A stretch of DNA of 64,000 nucleotides from Lewinellaceae bacterium (GCA_020636155.1 JACJYM010000002.1:264013-328012), one strand, 5' to 3'; positions 38,431-47,042 are shown, numbered from the stretch's first letter. The notes: generated by a model from the letters alone, not told the origin. Numbers and translations are program-made.

Positions 38431-39207
38431 ATGAAAGATCGGAAAAGAATTGCTATAATATCAGACATACACGGAAATTGCATTGCCTTAAAAACTGTCC
38501 TAGACGATATTGAAAATCAGGATATAGATTCTGTGATCTGCCTGGGTGACATTGCGACCTTGGGCCCTTGTCCTAGAGAAACAGTTAGAATGATTAAAAA
38601 TCTCAGTTGCCCATGCATATTAGGTAATCACGAACAATCTCTTCTGCACCCTAATAATTTAGACCAATATGGGATTGACGAAATGATACTTAAAGAATCT
38701 GTACACTGGTGCATTAAGAAATTAGATTCAGAGGATTTTACCTTTTTTAGAAGTTTTGTAAGTACATATACCCTAGATTTAGGTGAAAATCTAAAAATGC
38801 TTTGCTATCACGGCTCACCTTTTTCGACCATAGAGGCCATATTACCTGATAGTAATAATGAAGCAATTCAAAGACTTCTAGACTTAGATGATGACATTAA
38901 TATTGTGGTAGGAGGTCATACACATTTTCAATTATATAGAAAATATGGTGAAAAAATAATTGTCAATCCTGGAAGTGTCGGCTATGCCTTCGTTAATCCA
39001 GCATTATCAAAACATAGCCCATCGTTTCTTCCAAAAGCTGAATATGCCGTCGTAGAAGTTTGTAAGAAAAATATAAGTGTTGAACTTAAAAGTTTAAACT
39101 ACGATATTGATGAATTAGAATCTTTGGTTAATAATTCCGATTTGCCAATTAAGTCTTGGTGGCTAGATGAAATTAGTAGAATTAGGATAAATCTATCAAA
39201 ATATTAA
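38431..39207 (+). CDS. Calcineurin-like metallophosphoesterase
   Basis: Soluble binuclear metal phosphoesterase of 258 residues. Motifs in order: SDIHGN (Asp12, His14), CLGDIATLGP (Asp40), LGNHE (Asn66, His67), YHGSP, and GGHTHF near the end, the full family set. The family includes phosphodiesterases for cyclic nucleotides and other phosphoesters; nothing here fixes the substrate. The 3-bp spacing behind the cyclase suggests that it removes the cyclase product (inference). Followed by the second copy of the repeat terminator. Confidence 0.85.
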   Translation: MKDRKRIAIISDIHGNCIALKTVLDDIENQDIDSVICLGDIATLGPCPRETVRMIKNLSCPCILGNHEQSLLHPNNLDQYGIDEMILKESVHWCIKKLDSEDFTFFRSFVSTYTLDLGENLKMLCYHGSPFSTIEAILPDSNNEAIQRLLDLDDDINIVVGGHTHFQLYRKYGEKIIVNPGSVGYAFVNPALSKHSPSFLPKAEYAVVEVCKKNISVELKSLNYDIDELESLVNNSDLPIKSWWLDEISRIRINLSKY

Positions 39208-39228
39208 TTCCGGAAAATATTGAATTAC

Positions 39229-39277
39229 TTAACCATAACTTTTGAAAAGTTCTAAACTTTTCAAAAGTTTTTTTATC
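39229..39277 (+). repeat. Repeat element copy 2
   Basis: Near-identical to 34040-34090, with TTAACCA upstream and ATCC downstream of the hairpin. The two copies bracket the three-gene cyclic-nucleotide cassette in the same orientation. Confidence 0.75.
39237..39274 (+). terminator. Terminator of the cyclic-nucleotide cassette
   Basis: Perfect 15-bp stem AACTTTTGAAAAGTT / AACTTTTCAAAAGTT, 3-nt loop, then a T-run. Confidence 0.9.
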
Positions 39278-39284
39278 CTAAACT

Positions 39285-39998
39285 CTAATCGTTCTTTCGA
39301 TAAATCTTTACCGAACTTTGCAAGAAATCAGGCATGGAATGTATAAATCTATCAGCTTCATCACTATTGTCAAAAACAAAATAGGAATCGTGTATTTGTA
39401 CGTCTATGGTATTATTGTCTTGATGGTTGGATTTTAATTCCTCAAGATTTGAAATTACCTTAAGTTCTTTTTTCTGAGTTAGCATATTTAAAGATTCTGG
39501 ACTTATTTCTAGGCCTATGATTTGTAATTCTCCTATATTTTTAAGTTCAAGAATTTTAGATAATTCCTTGTCAATATTCAATTTTGAATGATTAAGGATT
39601 AATTTCTCCAATTGATTTAATTTTTCGAAACCTTCCGGCAAATGCTCTATTTCAGTGTTTGAAATGTCGATGATTTTTAATTCTGTACAATTTATTAGCG
39701 ATTCGGGAAGACTAGTGGGAGAATTTGTGTCCGAGTCGTCAAGTTTGTTGCTCACTATTTTATTATCTTCAATTTTTGGAAATTCGATGATTCTTGGCAT
39801 GATCCGAAATTCTTCTAAATTGGTTAATCTTTCTATCGAATCGTCGATGGGCTCAATGGTGGAGAAATTATAATTTAGATAGAGTGATTTGGCACTGGTA
39901 GCGTTCGCCAAAGCCTCATTTAGCGAGTAAAATTCTGTTTGCTGAGCATTCATGTTTACTAGATTGATTGTAAGAAGAATTGAAATTATAATTTTCAT
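39285..39998 (-). CDS. Secreted leucine-rich-repeat protein
   Basis: Exported, 237 residues. Signal peptide 1-18 (ends NMNAQ). About 25-175 has LRR units: NLEEFRIMP, SLPESLINCTELKIIDIS, HLPEGFEKLNQLEKLILN, ELKNIGELQIIGL. Two units are irregular and are separated by a polar insert (about 75-95). The last ~55 residues are not LRR and end YFVFDNSDEADRFIHSMP. LRRs mediate protein binding; target unknown. No T9SS tail is visible. Convergent with the cassette terminator. Confidence 0.72.
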   Translation of the reverse strand: MKIIISILLTINLVNMNAQQTEFYSLNEALANATSAKSLYLNYNFSTIEPIDDSIERLTNLEEFRIMPRIIEFPKIEDNKIVSNKLDDSDTNSPTSLPESLINCTELKIIDISNTEIEHLPEGFEKLNQLEKLILNHSKLNIDKELSKILELKNIGELQIIGLEISPESLNMLTQKKELKVISNLEELKSNHQDNNTIDVQIHDSYFVFDNSDEADRFIHSMPDFLQSSVKIYRKND

Positions 39999-40047
39999 GA
40001 GGAAATATTTGAGTTCAATATTAATAAAAATTGTGCAATTATCTAAC

Positions 40048-41607
40048 CTAATTTGATTTTATGCCCATGGCCTCCGCTACCGCATTGGCCGTATTTTGTC
40101 CGTCCATTGAAGCAGACAAAATTCCACCGGCATATCCGGCACCTTCACCACATGGGAATAGGAAATTTATCTGTGGATGCATCATGGTTGCTGGGTCTCT
40201 CGGTATTCTTACAGGGCTGCTCGTACGGCTTTCTGTAGCGACGACATTGGCTTCAGCAGTGTAGAATCCTTTCATTTTTTGGCCTATATCAGTCATGGCT
40301 TGGCTCAGTTTTTCATAAACAAATTTTGGTAATAAATCATACAATGGTGCATTGTAAATACCCGGTATGTAACTGCAATTATTCAAAATATGGTTCGATT
40401 TTTTACTTACAAAATCCGTCATGGTCAGTGCCGGTGCTTTTTGACTGCCATCTCCATATTTGAAAAGGGTTTGCTCTACTTCCTTCTGAAAATTTAAATT
40501 CCCAAATATGCCATCGTATCCCAGATATTCTAAGTAATCACTAGAAATCGAGGTCACGAAACCCGAATTCGCAAAAGGACTATCCCTTCTCGACAGACTC
40601 ATACCATTGACCACGATTTCGCCGGGTGCTGTAGCTGACGGGACTATCAATCCACCGGGACACATACAAAATGAAAAGACACCTTGGCCACCCACTTGAC
40701 ACACAACCTTATAACTTGCTGCCGGTAGATTCTCCTCTCTGTACCTTTGATTGTATTGTATTTCATCGATAAGAGGTTGTGGATGTTCGATTCTCACGCC
40801 GAGGGCAAAATCCTTCCTTTCGAGTTTGATGTTTTTCTCATGGAGTAGGGTATATATGTCTCGTGCAGAATGTCCAGTTGCGAGTATGCAAGCATCACCT
40901 GCAATCTGGATTTTGTGATTGATAACGACTGCCATGAAAACATTCTGAGTAATTAGAATATCAGTCAATAAAGAGTTAAAATGGATTTCCCCACCGTTAT
41001 TTGTAATGGTCTCTCTGATATTGGCAATTATTTTTGGTAACTTATTAGATCCGATATGTGGATGAGCATCTGCCAGAATATCAGTGGAGGCACCGTGGTG
41101 TACGAGGATTTTTAAAACCTCCTCGATACTTCCTCGTTTGTGAGATCTCGTATATAATTTTCCATCGCTATATGTTCCGGCACCACCTTCGCCGAAGCAA
41201 TAATTACTGTTAGGATTGACTATACCTTCCTGTTGTATGGCTCTCAGGTCTTTACGTCTTGATTGTACATCTTTTCCTCTTTCTATGATGATGGGTTTAA
41301 TGCCATTTTTTAGACATTGAAGGGCTGCAAAATATCCTGCAGGACCTGCTCCTACGATGATACAACGTTTTTGTAATTTGGTCTGAATATTGAGTTGAAA
41401 GGAATCTCGAGGAACATCATCTTTGGTGAAAACTACCACTTTTAATAGGAAAAAAGGTCTTTTTTGACGGGCATCAATCGATTTTTTCCGTATTTGAAAA
41501 TCAAAATCACCCCATTGGCTTTTCAGTTTTTTACGGCAGATATCCTTGATAAAATCAAAGTCATTTATCTTGTTAGGGTACACCTTTAGTTCGAGAGTTT
41601 GCTGCAT
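40048..41607 (-). CDS. FAD-dependent dehydrogenase (BF1802/PA-type, uncharacterised)
   Basis: 519-residue flavoprotein. Dinucleotide-binding motif IVGAGPAGYFAALQCLKNG at about 90-108, then ERG...RRKDL, a second motif ILATGHSARDIYTLL (the ATG motif), and the C-terminal FAD site FPCGEGAGYAGGILSASMDG. N-terminal ~85 residues are a separate small domain (LELKVYPNK). Members are uncharacterised FAD dehydrogenases related to HI0933/GidA-like flavoproteins. Substrate unknown. Confidence 0.87.
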   Translation of the reverse strand: MQQTLELKVYPNKINDFDFIKDICRKKLKSQWGDFDFQIRKKSIDARQKRPFFLLKVVVFTKDDVPRDSFQLNIQTKLQKRCIIVGAGPAGYFAALQCLKNGIKPIIIERGKDVQSRRKDLRAIQQEGIVNPNSNYCFGEGGAGTYSDGKLYTRSHKRGSIEEVLKILVHHGASTDILADAHPHIGSNKLPKIIANIRETITNNGGEIHFNSLLTDILITQNVFMAVVINHKIQIAGDACILATGHSARDIYTLLHEKNIKLERKDFALGVRIEHPQPLIDEIQYNQRYREENLPAASYKVVCQVGGQGVFSFCMCPGGLIVPSATAPGEIVVNGMSLSRRDSPFANSGFVTSISSDYLEYLGYDGIFGNLNFQKEVEQTLFKYGDGSQKAPALTMTDFVSKKSNHILNNCSYIPGIYNAPLYDLLPKFVYEKLSQAMTDIGQKMKGFYTAEANVVATESRTSSPVRIPRDPATMMHPQINFLFPCGEGAGYAGGILSASMDGQNTANAVAEAMGIKSN

Positions 41608-41807
41608 TTTGCGAAATTAGGGAATAATGTGAATAGTGTAAGAAATTAGACTTATATATGTCAAAAATTTGTAAAAAACAGTAATTTTTAAATGAATTTA
41701 TATATTGTGTTGAAATACCAAATAGTTAATAAATATATTTTGTGCATATATTGTACAAATAAAATTATGAAAATATGTAAATAACAATGAAATATATTGT
41801 TAAAAAA

Positions 41808-41840
41808 TTTGTAATATGATTATTTTATTTAATATATTTG
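41808..41840 (+). promoter_or_regulatory. Promoter TTTG-N21-TATATTTG
   Basis: TTTG at 41808-41811 and TATATTTG at 41833-41840, exact Bacteroidota boxes 21 bp apart. About 90 bp upstream of the LytTR-like gene. Confidence 0.65.
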
Positions 41841-41856
41841 CCTATGCTTAATTAAT

Positions 41857-41888
41857 TGATATCACGGATAATATTCGCCATGATATCA
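41857..41888. promoter_or_regulatory. Inverted repeat with two TGATATCA palindromes
   Basis: TGATATCA at 41857 and 41881, the outer arms GATATCACGG / CCATGATATC pairing 9 of 10. Lies between the promoter and the start of the LytTR-like gene, so it could be an operator or a leader hairpin. Confidence 0.45.
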
Positions 41889-41931
41889 GCGTTTTAGAAT
41901 TGATATTTTTTAATAGTTAAATCAGTTGCCA

Positions 41932-42270
41932 ATGAAAAAAGACAATTTGAATTATAGAGATAAACTATCAAAGAAATTCAAATCATTTAAAAAATTAAAA
42001 AGCGAAAATACGATTAAGGAGGAATTGATAGATCAGGTGATGGATTCTGGAAGCCAAGTGTTAGAAGTAAGGTCTTCGGGGAGCTTGATAAAGATTCCGA
42101 TTGATAAAATTATTATGATAAAAAAGCAGGCGTTTAAGTCCGTATTTTATCTCGTGAGTAACGAAAAGATTGTCTCAAACCTATCTTTAGAAGATTGGCT
42201 AGTCCTGCTTCCGGGACATAAATTCATTAAATCTGCCGACGACATTATTTTTCAGAAGGCTTTTATTTAA
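41932..42270 (+). CDS. Small LytTR-like protein (uncertain)
   Basis: 112 residues from the ATG at 41932. The N-terminal 45 are basic and unrecognised. About 47-105 resembles a LytTR DNA-binding domain (VRSSGSLIKIPIDKIIMIKKQAFKS..VFYL, LSLEDWLVLLPGHKFIKS), but the usual final RSYIVN-like strand is replaced by SADDIIF. There is no receiver domain. Might be a stand-alone DNA-binding regulator or a relic. Ends 8 bp inside the convergent HAD gene. Confidence 0.5.
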   Translation: MKKDNLNYRDKLSKKFKSFKKLKSENTIKEELIDQVMDSGSQVLEVRSSGSLIKIPIDKIIMIKKQAFKSVFYLVSNEKIVSNLSLEDWLVLLPGHKFIKSADDIIFQKAFI

Positions 42271-42943
42271 TTAGTTGGAGTAGCTCTCCTAAATGCCTGA
42301 TGTTAAGGTCTGGAGCCTGCAGAGTCTCATCAGTATTGAGCCAGCATGTACGATATCCAAAGGAATCTCCTCCCATTATATCAGCCGTCAGATTATCACC
42401 AACAACCATTACACTTGATTTGCAAGGTTTACCGATAAGTGTATGGATGTGTTCAAAATATTCATAAGCTGGTTTAGCCCATCCTATTTCTTCTGAGATG
42501 ACGACGTGGTCAAACTTGCTTTCGACCCCTGACTTTAATATGCGTTTTCTTTGGACTTCTTTTAATCCATTGGTAATGATGCTAATGCCATAGGTTTTAG
42601 ATGATTTTTCTACAAGTTTTCGTCCATATTTTTTGAATCTTGTATGCTCAACGAGTTGACTCAAGTAAAAGTCATTTGCGATTTCTGGACTTCCCGCACT
42701 ATGAACATAATCCATTAAGAATTTCCATCGCAAAACTTTCAATTGGTCGGTCGTAATCTCACCTTTTTCTAACTTAGACCAAAGTTCGTGATTGATATTT
42801 TTATAAACTTGATAAGTCTCGTCATTTCTCGGAATTCCCAACACCTTACAAGTCGCGAGAAAGGCTTGTTTACTCGAGTAATTGAAGTCCAATAGTGTAT
42901 TGTCTAAATCAAATAAAATGTAGCGAATATCTCGAAGAGCCAT
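42263..42943 (-). CDS. YjjG-family noncanonical pyrimidine nucleotidase (HAD)
   Basis: HAD phosphatase acting on noncanonical nucleoside monophosphates in E. coli YjjG. Catalytic motif FDLDNTLLDF (Asp12, Asp14), motif II IITNGLKEVQ, motif III K (in EIGWAKPAYEYFE) and motif IV VGDNLTADIMGG. C1-type cap between. 226 residues, normal. 6 bp after the DoxX gene; probably cotranscribed. Confidence 0.88.
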   Translation of the reverse strand: MALRDIRYILFDLDNTLLDFNYSSKQAFLATCKVLGIPRNDETYQVYKNINHELWSKLEKGEITTDQLKVLRWKFLMDYVHSAGSPEIANDFYLSQLVEHTRFKKYGRKLVEKSSKTYGISIITNGLKEVQRKRILKSGVESKFDHVVISEEIGWAKPAYEYFEHIHTLIGKPCKSSVMVVGDNLTADIMGGDSFGYRTCWLNTDETLQAPDLNIRHLGELLQLIK

Positions 42944-42949
42944 AAAAAC

Positions 42950-43366
42950 TTATTTGGGCAGTCTTAACACATAAATTAATCGCTTAATGCTATATCTGCC
43001 GGCTCCATGTGCCATAATGATTAGCAATCCTGCACCAATGGCAAGATTGTTAACAAAATTAGTGGCATTAGTTACATCTATGCCGCCACTCTGATTATTG
43101 GCAAAATATATGACGACACAAAAGGGCAACCAATATAAGGATAAAAGGGTAGCACCAAAGGAGGCTTTGTACCCAAATAAGACCATCAAAGAACCCAATA
43201 TCAGTAAAATTATAATCATAATGAGCAAAAATGGATTATTCCAATCTATGCCATATTTTTTCATGGTGTCTATATTTCTTGAAAAAAAAACGATGGCATC
43301 TAATCCATGATAAAGGAAAAGAAGTCCAATAAACACTCTGCCTAATAGATCAAAAATATCTTTCAC
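42950..43366 (-). CDS. DoxX-family membrane protein
   Basis: 138-residue protein with four predicted membrane helices (GRVFIGLLFLYHGLDAI, LLIMIIILLILGSLMVLF, FGATLLSLYWLPFCVVIY, AIGAGLLIIMAHGAGRY). The first helix motif and four-helix size fit DoxX-like proteins. Function of most members unknown. Lies 3' of the tRNA-Leu and ends 6 bp before the YjjG gene. Confidence 0.75.
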   Translation of the reverse strand: MKDIFDLLGRVFIGLLFLYHGLDAIVFFSRNIDTMKKYGIDWNNPFLLIMIIILLILGSLMVLFGYKASFGATLLSLYWLPFCVVIYFANNQSGGIDVTNATNFVNNLAIGAGLLIIMAHGAGRYSIKRLIYVLRLPK

Positions 43367-43469
43367 TTATATTTTTACTTGATACAAAAATAGCATTTAC
43401 GATGTAATATAAGAGCGGACAATAAAAAAAGCGATACAATAACACTCGTATTATATCGCTTTTATGAAG

Positions 43470-43553
43470 TACCGAAGGAGGGACTCGAACCCTCACGCTA
43501 TTGCTAGCACTGGATTTTGAGTCCAGCGTGTCTACCAATTCCACCACTTCGGC
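43470..43553 (-). tRNA. tRNA-Leu (anticodon CAA)
   Basis: Minus strand, 84 nt. Acceptor stem GCCGAAG pairs with CTTCGGT, discriminator A. The anticodon stem CTGGA/TCCAG encloses CTCAAAA, giving anticodon CAA (UUG). A long variable arm (class II) and the GGTTCGAGTCC T-arm are present. No CCA is encoded at the 3' end. The 5' end is 2 nt from the hscB stop codon. Confidence 0.95.
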
Positions 43554-43555
43554 GG

Positions 43556-44086
43556 CTAAGCGGCTGCAAAACTAGCTATTTTATCTAATATTCGCAATAA
43601 ATATTTATTTTTTAAATAGTAAGATTTTACCTGTGCTAAAATTTCTAGTTTTTGATTATTATCAGAGTCAGGATAATTCTTCATTAAAGGTTCAATTTCA
43701 TCTAGAAGTTGATTTTTCTTATCAGAAACTTCCTTGCTGACTACACTTAGTTGAGAGACGTCATGACTCATCTCCAGCTCGAAAAGGGCTTCATTGATGT
43801 CCATCATTTCCATCAAGAACTCTTGTGAAATTTCATTTTGTGAATCTCCTAGTAGCTTGTTTATGCTCAGAATATATTTCATTCTGTCATCAAAATCCTT
43901 CAATGTCTGATAGGCATCATTGTTCTTGCTAGTCAGTTGCTGCGCTTTATCCTGTGATTCTTTATCAGATTGAACAAACCGATCAGGATGATTCTCCTTG
44001 CTGATTTGATAATAGCGTTTTTTTAAGTCCGATTCATCTATATAAAAGGACTCTGAGAGACCAAAATGATCAAAATAATTTGCCAT
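43556..44086 (-). CDS. hscB: Co-chaperone HscB (Fe-S assembly)
   Basis: 176-residue J-protein for the HscA chaperone of iron-sulfur cluster assembly. J-domain at 1-75 with HPDRF (the conserved HPD) and SKNNDAYQTLKD; the C-terminal part is a three-helix domain (FLMEMMDINEALFELE) that binds IscU. Starts 3 bp after rseP and ends 2 nt before the tRNA. HscA is not in the window. Confidence 0.93.
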   Translation of the reverse strand: MANYFDHFGLSESFYIDESDLKKRYYQISKENHPDRFVQSDKESQDKAQQLTSKNNDAYQTLKDFDDRMKYILSINKLLGDSQNEISQEFLMEMMDINEALFELEMSHDVSQLSVVSKEVSDKKNQLLDEIEPLMKNYPDSDNNQKLEILAQVKSYYLKNKYLLRILDKIASFAAA

Positions 44087-44089
44087 ATT

Positions 44090-45421
44090 CTATCTAAAAA
44101 AACGACTTATGTCCAGTCCCAAGGCAAAAATCATTAGGGAAATCAATAAGATAAATCCAATCACGTTGACCACTTCCATGAATTTGTCACTTGGAGCCTT
44201 GCCCGTGATCATTTCATAGATTAAGAATACTACATACCCACCATCAAGTGCCGGAATAGGTAATATATTGAAAAATCCTAAAATTATGCTCAATGTAGCA
44301 GTAATATACCAGAACTGATGCCAATCCCATGATGGGTCGAATAGTGTGGATACACTGATGATACTACCCAGACTATTTTTGTAATCAAGTTCACCGGTAA
44401 ACATTTTTTTGAAAGCTTTCAATTGTAGTGACAAGAAGTTGATGCCTTCCTTCACCCCGGCAGGAATGGCCTTGAATAAGGAGTATTTATCATGGGATAC
44501 CGTCATGAACTCGCCATAATCATAAGGTTGAAAACCTAAAGTTCCCTGCTCCGTAACTTTGGCAATTCTAGAAAGGGTATCTCCACTAGCCGAAACTAAT
44601 TTTAATGAAATATCCTCACCTTTTTTTAGATCTAACGCTTTGGACAGTTCGTGAAAATAGGCAATGGGTTTACCATCTGCTTCGATGATGGTTCCATCTT
44701 TTTCGAGATTGATTTTTTCCGCTTCCGTACCTCCTTTTACACTTTTGACTTTTAAAGGTTGTCGCAATCCAATGAAGTCATTTCCCTGACTCTTAGAGAG
44801 CTCATCTTTCACAGCTGGAGACACTCCAATATTTAATATTTTGTCGTCACGTCTAACTTGTACTTGACTTGCACCATCAATGAGAATTTGTTGTACCACC
44901 ATGCCAGGATTAAATCGATCCATAGTGTAGTCTCCGACTTTGAGTATGACATCTCCGTCTTTTAGACCCATTTCTTCACCGATGCTGCCGACAGAAATTC
45001 CATATTTTACGTCTTCCGTTTTCACGTATTCTTTTCCCCATACCATAAATATCATCGCGAAAAGTAAAAATCCAAGTATGAAGTTCACGACCACACCGCC
45101 TACCATGATGATTAACCTTTGCCATGCGGGTTTTGCACGGAATTCCCACGGTTGCACAGGACCTTTCATTTGGTCTTTATCCATACTCTCATCGATCATT
45201 CCCGCTATTTTTACATATCCTCCGAATGGAATCCAGCCAATACCGTATTCCGTTTCACCTTTCTGTACTTTGTAGAGTGAAAACCAAGGATTAAAGAATA
45301 AATAGAACTTTTCTACTCTTGTTTTAAACCATTTAGCAGGAAAGAAATGTCCGCATTCATGCAGGACTACTAGAATGGAAAGGCATAATATAAGTTGTAG
45401 CACGATGCTAACTGTATTCAT
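44090..45421 (-). CDS. rseP: Intramembrane zinc protease RseP
   Basis: Site-2-type metalloprotease in the inner membrane that cuts anti-sigma factors or signal-peptide remnants. HECGH at His21-His25 supplies zinc ligands; the NxxPxPxxDG motif (NILPIPALDGGY) supplies the third. A PDZ region lies between (VGSIGEEMGLKDGDVILKV and a second weaker copy). 443 residues, normal. Start at 45421 is divergent to rsmE. Confidence 0.94.
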   Translation of the reverse strand: MNTVSIVLQLILCLSILVVLHECGHFFPAKWFKTRVEKFYLFFNPWFSLYKVQKGETEYGIGWIPFGGYVKIAGMIDESMDKDQMKGPVQPWEFRAKPAWQRLIIMVGGVVVNFILGFLLFAMIFMVWGKEYVKTEDVKYGISVGSIGEEMGLKDGDVILKVGDYTMDRFNPGMVVQQILIDGASQVQVRRDDKILNIGVSPAVKDELSKSQGNDFIGLRQPLKVKSVKGGTEAEKINLEKDGTIIEADGKPIAYFHELSKALDLKKGEDISLKLVSASGDTLSRIAKVTEQGTLGFQPYDYGEFMTVSHDKYSLFKAIPAGVKEGINFLSLQLKAFKKMFTGELDYKNSLGSIISVSTLFDPSWDWHQFWYITATLSIILGFFNILPIPALDGGYVVFLIYEMITGKAPSDKFMEVVNVIGFILLISLMIFALGLDISRFFR

Positions 45422-45539
45422 CTGTATTTATTTTATTTCTAGATTTTTTATAATTAATTACAAACGGTATTATTGTAATTTTGTTTTTAAAATCAATTAT
45501 CGGCAAAAGTACTTAAATCAAGGAATTCTCAAGAGTGCT

Positions 45540-46265
45540 ATGAATATATTTTACGCCAGCAAGTTGGATGTGGGTTCAGATGAATATAAAATGGATGACT
45601 CCGAATGGCATCATTGCCATAAGGTCATGCGATTAGGTATGAATGATGCTATACACTTTTTTACGGGTGATGGAACTCTTAGATATGGTAAAATCGTCAG
45701 TGCAAATAAAAACTTTGGCACGGTGAGTATGACGGAGATTATTCGAGAAGAGCCATATCCGACAAGGAAAGGAATTGCCATAGCGCCAACTAAAAATATG
45801 TCGAGAATCGAATGGATGGTGGAAAAAGGAGTTGAAATTGGTGTAACGGATTTTATTTTTTTTCAATCCCAACATTCTGAAAGGACACACCTCAAACAGG
45901 ATAGATTGCAGAAAATACTACTCTCCGCAGTGAAGCAATCATTAAAATTGTTTTTACCGTCGATACTTGTTGATTTGAGTTTCGAAGAAGTTCTTTATCT
46001 TGATGGTTTCGACGCCAAATACATCGCCCATTGTAAGGAAGATACGGTGCCTATTTTGTCAGTTTTAGAGGGCCAAAAACCCAATTTGGTCTTAATCGGC
46101 CCAGAAGGAGATTTTAGTAACGAAGAAATCAATTTAGCTCGTAAAAATGGTTTAGTATCAGTGAGCTTGGGTAATACACGATTAAGAACCGAAACGGCCG
46201 GCTTAATGGCTGGTCATTTCATGGTGATTGCCAATGAGTACAACTTCAATTCTAACGAGCAATAG
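45540..46265 (+). CDS. rsmE: 16S rRNA m3U1498 methyltransferase
   Basis: SPOUT-family enzyme methylating U1498 of 16S rRNA. Start at ATG 45540 (241 aa); the frame is open upstream but would overlap rseP, and the protein starts naturally at MNIFYASKLDVG. Motifs: HCHKVMRLGMND, APTKNMSRIEWMVEKGVEIG, LVLIGPEGDFSNEE and VSLGNTRLRTETAG, the cofactor-binding knot. Converges on the ComF gene with 14-bp overlap. Confidence 0.93.
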   Translation: MNIFYASKLDVGSDEYKMDDSEWHHCHKVMRLGMNDAIHFFTGDGTLRYGKIVSANKNFGTVSMTEIIREEPYPTRKGIAIAPTKNMSRIEWMVEKGVEIGVTDFIFFQSQHSERTHLKQDRLQKILLSAVKQSLKLFLPSILVDLSFEEVLYLDGFDAKYIAHCKEDTVPILSVLEGQKPNLVLIGPEGDFSNEEINLARKNGLVSVSLGNTRLRTETAGLMAGHFMVIANEYNFNSNEQ

Positions 46266-46959
46266 CCAATGTAACTACCGAGATTTTGGAGGGATTACAA
46301 GTAAGTAATTGCTGTGCCGCTACCTCCAGTGTGGCACCTGTAGTGAGGACATCATCAACGAGTAGAATGTGACGTCCGCTAAATGCACTTTGATCTAGAA
46401 TCTCGAATGAATTAGTGACATTTTTTACCCGTTCGCTTCTATGAAGACTGGTCTGCGACCCTGTATTGGTCGATTTTATCAAGACATCATCGACGACAGG
46501 AATTTTTAATACATCAGATATTCCATTGGCAATGAGGGTACTTTGATTATAGCCTCTTATTCTTTCTTTTTTCGTATGAATTGGAATGGGAACAATGACA
46601 TCTGGATTTACAAAATAGGGACTTTTCTCCATTTTTTCAGCGATACGTTGGCCGAAAAAAGTGCCAATACTATCTTGACCTTTATATTTCAAATTGTGTA
46701 ATAAATTCTGAATATCACTGTCTTTTTGAAAATAGAGTAGGGATGCCGCTTGGCTGATCTGTATTCTTCCTTCAAAATGTTCTAATGCATCATTTTCTCT
46801 AATTTCAAAATGATCAGTTAAGGGCAGTGAAGACAGACAATGGAAACATAAAATGCCATCTTTGACCGGCTGATCCTCATTGCACATCAAACAAAGAGAA
46901 GGAAATATCGTATAGATAAAGTCATCGATGAGGGATTTAAAAAATGTGCTTATACTCAT
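46252..46959 (-). CDS. ComF family phosphoribosyltransferase-like protein
   Basis: 235 residues. N-terminal zinc ribbon (LCLMCNEDQPVKDGILCFHC) and C-terminal PRTase fold with the PRPP loop ILLVDDVLTTGATLE. ComF proteins are involved in DNA uptake in competent bacteria and in other unclear roles. Normal length. Confidence 0.88.
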   Translation of the reverse strand: MSISTFFKSLIDDFIYTIFPSLCLMCNEDQPVKDGILCFHCLSSLPLTDHFEIRENDALEHFEGRIQISQAASLLYFQKDSDIQNLLHNLKYKGQDSIGTFFGQRIAEKMEKSPYFVNPDVIVPIPIHTKKERIRGYNQSTLIANGISDVLKIPVVDDVLIKSTNTGSQTSLHRSERVKNVTNSFEILDQSAFSGRHILLVDDVLTTGATLEVAAQQLLTCNPSKISVVTLAIAR

Positions 46960-47042
46960 GGGTTTAAAATTGTTGGTTTATTAAATTTCAACCATAAAGA
47001 TTTATTAACTCAACCATGCTTCGTTTTATAAATTTGAATTAT

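Noticed and set aside
34475..39207. Calling the cassette a CBASS or Pycsar defence system outright
   Set aside because: The cyclase is a 7TM receptor, not a CD-NTase or typical PycC, and no defence-island neighbours are present. Only the general architecture is similar.
43350..43547. 65-residue minus-strand ORF
   Set aside because: It lies almost entirely over the tRNA-Leu gene and the start of doxX; no protein family is seen.
45375..45539. 55-residue N-terminal extension of RsmE
   Set aside because: It overlaps the divergent rseP start and is hydrophobic and unlike RsmE; the ATG at 45540 matches the family start.
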